Source: Nesterenkonia salmonea (GTDB lineage Bacteria > Actinomycetota > Actinomycetes > Actinomycetales > Micrococcaceae). Taken from it: a DNA stretch of 49,756 bases. Positions 47,035 to 49,756 of this stretch are shown one piece after another. Position numbers and translations under genes: made by a program. The DNA lies in the NCBI RefSeq assembly GCF_005771525.1, contig NZ_VAVZ01000027.1, positions 1 through 49,756 of the forward strand, in the 5' to 3' direction. How positions within the stretch are numbered: the first letter of the stretch is position 1; every line of letters begins with the position of its first letter. The notes beneath the pieces are model-generated. The model was not told the origin of the DNA, did not search any database, and saw only the letters and a program-made list of their open reading frames with translations.

Positions 47035-47064
47035 TTGATAAATATATTGCAATCTATTTATATG
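47035..47064 (+). promoter_or_regulatory. ArsR-family operator over the promoter of the zinc-responsive pair
   Basis: A 24-bp inverted repeat, ATAAATATATTG followed by CAATCTATTTAT (47038-47061), has 11 of 12 positions per arm complementary. TTGATA (47035-47040) and TATATG (47059-47064) could be its -35 and -10, 18 nt apart, so a bound repressor would block RNA polymerase. It ends 14 nt before the arsR ATG, which suggests autorepression. Confidence 0.8.
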
Positions 47065-47075
47065 TGTGGTGAAGT

Positions 47076-47414
47076 ATGAGTGTGAGCGACACGTCGGGTC
47101 TCGCCCCAGCTGCTCAGTTGTTCAAGGTTCTCGGCAATGAGTCGAGGCTGTGGTTGTTGCAGCTGATCGGCCAGGAGCCGCTGACTGTGGGGGCACTGGT
47201 GCAGGCGACAGGAATGTCGCAGCCATTAGTCTCCCAGCATCTGCGGACGCTGAAGCAGGCTGGACTCGTCACGGCTGATCGTCACGGCAAGGAAGTGGAG
47301 TACCAACTTGCTGACCACCACGTTTCGCACGTGATTGACGACGCCATCGCTCACTCACAGGAGACCACACCGAGTCCGCCGCCAAAGGCAGCGGCAGAAG
47401 GAGCTTCACCATGA
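47076..47414 (+). CDS. SmtB/CzrA-type zinc-sensing ArsR repressor
   Basis: A winged-helix metal sensor, 112 residues. The DNA-binding segment GMSQPLVSQHLRTLKQAGLV covers about residues 46-65. The C-terminal helix has Asp80, His82, His93 and Glu96 in the spacing D-x-H-x10-H-x2-E, exactly the alpha-5 zinc site of SmtB and CzrA. There is no CVC motif of the arsenic or cadmium type. The Pro/Ala-rich tail after residue 98 is not conserved. It overlaps the His-rich peptide gene by 4 nt (ATGA). Zinc or a similar divalent metal is the likely ligand. Confidence 0.93.
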   Translation: MSVSDTSGLAPAAQLFKVLGNESRLWLLQLIGQEPLTVGALVQATGMSQPLVSQHLRTLKQAGLVTADRHGKEVEYQLADHHVSHVIDDAIAHSQETTPSPPPKAAAEGASP

Positions 47415-47563
47415 GCGACCACAAGACTGCAGAGCACACCATCGAAGACCACCAGCATGGTCCGAACTGCGGCCACGAAGCCGTCGAGCACGAGGGCCAT
47501 GTGGACTACATCCATGAGGGCCACCGCCATGCTGAGCACGAAGACCACTACGACGAACACTGA
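47411..47563 (+). CDS. His-rich metal-binding small protein
   Basis: A 50-residue protein with 13 histidines and one cysteine (Cys20), starting MSDHKTAEHTIEDHQHGPNC and ending HAEHEDHYDEH. It has no signal peptide or membrane segment, so it is cytoplasmic. The start codon overlaps the arsR stop, so translation is coupled. The composition suggests a zinc or nickel buffer or chaperone under control of the ArsR repressor. From memory, similar short peptides with HVDYxHxGHRH are common in actinobacteria and often misnamed as transporter permease. The function is not established. Confidence 0.85.
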   Translation: MSDHKTAEHTIEDHQHGPNCGHEAVEHEGHVDYIHEGHRHAEHEDHYDEH

Positions 47564-47573
47564 GCCCGCGGCG

Positions 47574-48329
47574 TTACGGCACCGGCACTGAGGTCACCAG
47601 ATAACTGGCCCTCAGGCTGGTGCCGACTGCGCTGGGCTCAGCCCAGCGTCTCACAGTACTCAGCAGAGCATCTCGTGCCTCCGGCCACCGCGGCCCGAGA
47701 CTTTGCGCCCCGAGGATGATCGGCGCGCTGTGCCGTTCCATCAGCTCAACGAACGCCTCGGGTGATTCGACTTCAACGGCGAACCACCCTTCACGAACGG
47801 CAGCCTGCGTGCCCACTAATCGCAGGATCTCCTCGGCATCTTCATGCCAGGGTGTGGGAGTATCGGGAAAATACGGTGCCAGTGTCTGGCGAATATGGCT
47901 GAACATGCCGCTGAATGACTAGCTGCTGAAGACGACTTCCCCGCCGGGGCGAGCCAGTCGCTTAGCTTCACTGAGCGCTTCATGCGGTTCTGGTGAGAAA
48001 ATGAGACCGAAGGTGGACATCACCAAATCCGCACAGTTCTCGCTCAGGGGAACCTGGGGCATATCTGCGTTGAGCCATTGCGCTACCACCCCTGCCGCCT
48101 CGGCGCGCTGAGCAGCCTCATCCAGCAGGCTCTGTGTGACATCGACCCCAATGACGGATCGGACCCCACGTTTCGCAGCGGCTATAGCGCTGACGCCGGT
48201 GCCGGTGGCGAGATCTACGATGTCTTTGTTCTCCACGCTGAGGGATTCAACGATATCCCGACCCGCTTGGGCCCACAGGTCTCCGATCACGGAGTAGTCA
48301 CCGAGACTCCACAATTCTGCAGGGTCCAT
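47574..48329 (-). pseudogene. SAM-dependent methyltransferase broken by an in-frame TAG
   Basis: A class I methyltransferase of the Methyltransf_11/25 type. From the ATG at 48329 (after AAAGGA) codons 1-136 encode DIVDLATGTGVSAIAAAKRG (motif I), DVTQSLLDEA and NADMPQVPLSENCADLVMSTF, ending at LARPGGEVVFSS. A TAG follows at codon 137 (minus strand 47921-47919). The same frame continues without shift as SFSGMFSHIRQTLAPYF and runs to 47574 with the usual C-terminal domain. Relatives have a tryptophan after this beta-strand, so a TGG-to-TAG change fits. The rest of the frame is intact, so the event is recent, or the stop is read through. Confidence 0.85.
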
Positions 48330-48471
48330 CACAGTCCTTTGCTTGGCGTCACAGCTTCTGAGCGATGTCGAAGTCCCCGCTCGTCAGAGCCATATTGCAC
48401 ATTCCGCCGGCATCACTTCCTGCAGCGCTTATGCCTACTACGACTGCCTTCCAGGGTGCAGCCCAAGGAGC

Positions 48472-48594
48472 TCATCCCTGGCGCCCTTTGAACCTCCGAT
48501 TCTGCTTGTTGATGACGTATGTTTTTCCGCGCCTGCGCACCACCTGAGAGCCGGGTTGCTTCTTCAGGGAGCGGAGAGACTGGCGCACCTTCAT
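48472..48594 (-). CDS. rpmJ2: 50S ribosomal protein L36, cysteine-free (C-) form
   Basis: A second L36, 40 residues: [20 protein letters not shown] followed by [20 protein letters not shown]. It contains no cysteine, so it cannot bind zinc, unlike the copy at 13464-13577. GGAGG lies 6 nt before the ATG. In other bacteria such C- paralogues are controlled by Zur and replace the zinc form when zinc is scarce. It is divergent from the COG0523 gene and about 140 nt upstream of the broken methyltransferase. Confidence 0.95.
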   Translation of the reverse strand: MKVRQSLRSLKKQPGSQVVRRRGKTYVINKQNRRFKGRQG

Positions 48595-48661
48595 TTGTTC
48601 CTCCAATTGCGAATAAGTAGCATTAGCTATAAATCATACGCGGAATATGGAGAGGACGCTA
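48595..48661. promoter_or_regulatory. Divergent promoter region of L36 (C-) and the COG0523 gene
   Basis: This 67-nt AT-rich region carries TATAAA (48628-48633) as a possible plus-strand -10 and a short dyad TAGC-ATTA-GCTA (48618-48629). A joint metal-dependent operator is expected here, but I do not see a clear Zur box, nor a copy of the ArsR operator at 47038-47061. Confidence 0.45.
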
Positions 48662-49690
48662 ATGGCTACAGAGGTCACAGCCGTTGTAGGTGCCTGCGGG
48701 CCAGAGCGCCAGCGGTATGCCCAAAACCTGGCACGCCGCCATGGTGCCCAACTGGTGCTTGCCCAGCGTGTCGCTGCCAGTGACTCTGCTGTCGAAGATG
48801 CCCTCGATCAGGTGTCGCAGGACCCTGAGGCGCGCCACCTGGTGGTGGAGTTTCCGCTGCAGAGCCCGGTGCTGCACATCATTGGAGAGCTTGCTGACGC
48901 TACGGCTTCGGCTGAACTGACTGATGTGGTGTGCCTGGTGGATGCAGCGCACCTGCTGTCGGACTTATCCTCAACGGAGCATCTTCGTCTGGCCAGCCAC
49001 GATAATCATGGTCCCGCCGCTGTTTACGCCTCACGTGCTGAGCTGGTCGTCACCCAGATTGAGTACGCCTCCATGGTCGTACTGGTCAACACAGAGGCGT
49101 TGCGCGCACGAGAACTGAATCTCCTTCTGACATTAATCAGCTACCTCGCTCCCAAGGCCCATATTGACATGGTCGACGCCTCAGGTCACCAAGCGCCCCA
49201 CAGGTCTATGGGCAGCTTCACCATGGAACAGACACACGCTGGATGGGTCAGTCTGCTCAACGGGGACTTCGCACCGAGATTCCAAGATTCTGCGGTCACG
49301 GGGCTGCACTATGAACAAATGCGACCCTTTCACCCAGGTCGTCTGAGCGAGCTCATGAATCGGTGGATGGACCCGTTGGATGGGGGAACGCTGCTGCGTT
49401 CAGCGGGATTCTGCCATTTGGCGACACGTTCACACATCACTGGCCACTGGAATCAGGTGGGCACCCACTTAGCAATGTTCCCCGCCGCCTTTGATCACCA
49501 GCTGGGGGAGGAAGATGAGCCCTTGGCGTTCGGCCAGGATCTGGCTCTCATAGGCCTTGATCTGAAGGCAGATCAGCTCATTGATGAACTCGATGACGCG
49601 GCGCTGACAGACAGTGAGTTAGTTGGAGGGCCTGCCCTGTGGGCTACCTTCCCTGACCCCTTCCCCGAATGGAGCACTGCAGATCACTAA
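48662..49690 (+). CDS. COG0523/CobW-like protein with lost Walker A (Mrf-like)
   Basis: A 342-residue protein related to CobW/ZNG metallochaperone GTPases. The C-terminal half is clear: MRPFHPGRLSELM and GTLLRSAGFCHLATRSHITG are typical of the CobW_C domain. The N-terminal half is diverged: the P-loop position reads VVGACGPERQRYAQNL and lacks GxxGxGKT/S, and no CxCC metal motif exists. The ATG at 48662 follows GGAGAGGA; an in-frame ATG at 48647 is less likely. Divergence from C- L36 recalls mycobacterial Mrf, a COG0523 protein that recruits the hibernation factor to zinc-starved ribosomes. This match is inference from context and fold. Confidence 0.8.
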   Translation: MATEVTAVVGACGPERQRYAQNLARRHGAQLVLAQRVAASDSAVEDALDQVSQDPEARHLVVEFPLQSPVLHIIGELADATASAELTDVVCLVDAAHLLSDLSSTEHLRLASHDNHGPAAVYASRAELVVTQIEYASMVVLVNTEALRARELNLLLTLISYLAPKAHIDMVDASGHQAPHRSMGSFTMEQTHAGWVSLLNGDFAPRFQDSAVTGLHYEQMRPFHPGRLSELMNRWMDPLDGGTLLRSAGFCHLATRSHITGHWNQVGTHLAMFPAAFDHQLGEEDEPLAFGQDLALIGLDLKADQLIDELDDAALTDSELVGGPALWATFPDPFPEWSTADH

Positions 49691-49756
49691 GAGGTTGCGC
49701 GGGTAGGCGGGGTGTCGTTGGTTCCCGCGCTCGGGTGTGTCGCTGCAGGCTGACAC
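49691..49756. other. Window end, nothing assignable
   Basis: These 66 nt contain GCGCGGG/CCCGCGC (49697-49703 and 49734-49740), a possible loose hairpin. On the minus strand a Pro/Thr/Ala-rich frame ends at a CTA-complement stop at 49689-49687 and runs off the window, so a convergent gene may start outside. The evidence is too short to call it. Confidence 0.3.

Noticed and set aside
48333-48471. Possible further C- ribosomal protein gene after rpmJ2
   Set aside because: Translation of the minus strand gives only short frames without resemblance to L28, L33, S14 or S18.
48605-48645. Zur box between rpmJ2 and the COG0523 gene
   Set aside because: Only a 4-bp TAGC/GCTA dyad is visible; there is no TGAAAAT-type palindrome, so I do not claim a Zur site.
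49687-49756. C-terminus of a minus-strand gene at the window end
   Set aside because: At least two minus-strand frames are open over 66 nt and no family is recognisable, so it cannot be called.
1-49756. tRNA, rRNA, CRISPR, insertion sequence or prophage
   Set aside because: I looked for T-loop and anticodon-like structures, regularly spaced repeats, transposase or integrase motifs, and saw none.

Overview
The window is a stretch of chromosome from a moderately GC-rich Gram-positive actinobacterium, most likely of the order Micrococcales and resembling Micrococcaceae. The evidence is ribosomal protein sequence and order, RG-rich tails on S3 and S5, an Adk with a short LID, a gene order of glmS-acpS-nnr-alr-tsaE-tsaB-rimI-tsaD, and many TANNNT -10 elements sitting directly at start codons. 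I cannot name the genus from the sequence alone. No tRNA, rRNA, CRISPR array, insertion sequence or prophage is visible.

Region 1 (1-16463) is the S10-spc-alpha ribosomal protein super-locus, all on the + strand: rpsJ-rplC-rplD-rplW-rplB-rpsS-rplV-rpsC-rplP-rpmC-rpsQ, a strong hairpin, then rplN-rplX-rplE-rpsH-rplF-rplR-rpsE-rpmD-rplO, a terminator and promoter, secY-adk-map, then infA-rpmJ-rpsM-rpsK-rpoA-rplQ and a 19-bp terminator stem. The zinc-type rpsN usually found between rplE and rpsH is absent. truA and an MFS sugar/H+ symporter follow.

Region 2 (19078-27373) is a mannitol PTS locus. A divergent PRD-type activator (mtlR) faces ptsH (HPr), ptsI (EI), a fused EIICBA mannitol permease and mtlD. 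One operon therefore carries the whole phosphorelay from PEP to mannitol-1-phosphate and on to fructose-6-phosphate. A solitary beta-type DNA methyltransferase follows. Region 3 (27374-28720) is rplM-rpsI with a leader of about 300 nt.

Region 4 (28825-43673) is mostly envelope and core metabolism: a LysE exporter, glmM, two VanY-like D,D-carboxypeptidases around a CapA-like lipoprotein and mscL, coaA, glmS (with strikingly different codon use), acpS, nnr, alr and the t6A tRNA-modification genes tsaE/tsaB/tsaD with rimI. GlmS and GlmM make UDP-GlcNAc precursors, Alr makes D-Ala, and the VanY proteins probably trim D-Ala from peptidoglycan.

Region 5 (43793-49756) holds a GCS2-type glutamate-cysteine ligase, a GH3 lipoprotein, and a cluster that looks zinc-responsive. 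The cluster has a SmtB-like ArsR repressor with an intact alpha-5 zinc site and a near-perfect 24-bp operator, a 50-residue His-rich peptide gene overlapping it, a methyltransferase broken by one in-frame TAG, a cysteine-free second copy of ribosomal protein L36, and a divergent COG0523/CobW-like protein that has lost its Walker A motif. That last pair recalls the mycobacterial system in which Mrf and alternative C- ribosomal proteins remodel ribosomes during zinc starvation, and it is the most interesting part of the window.
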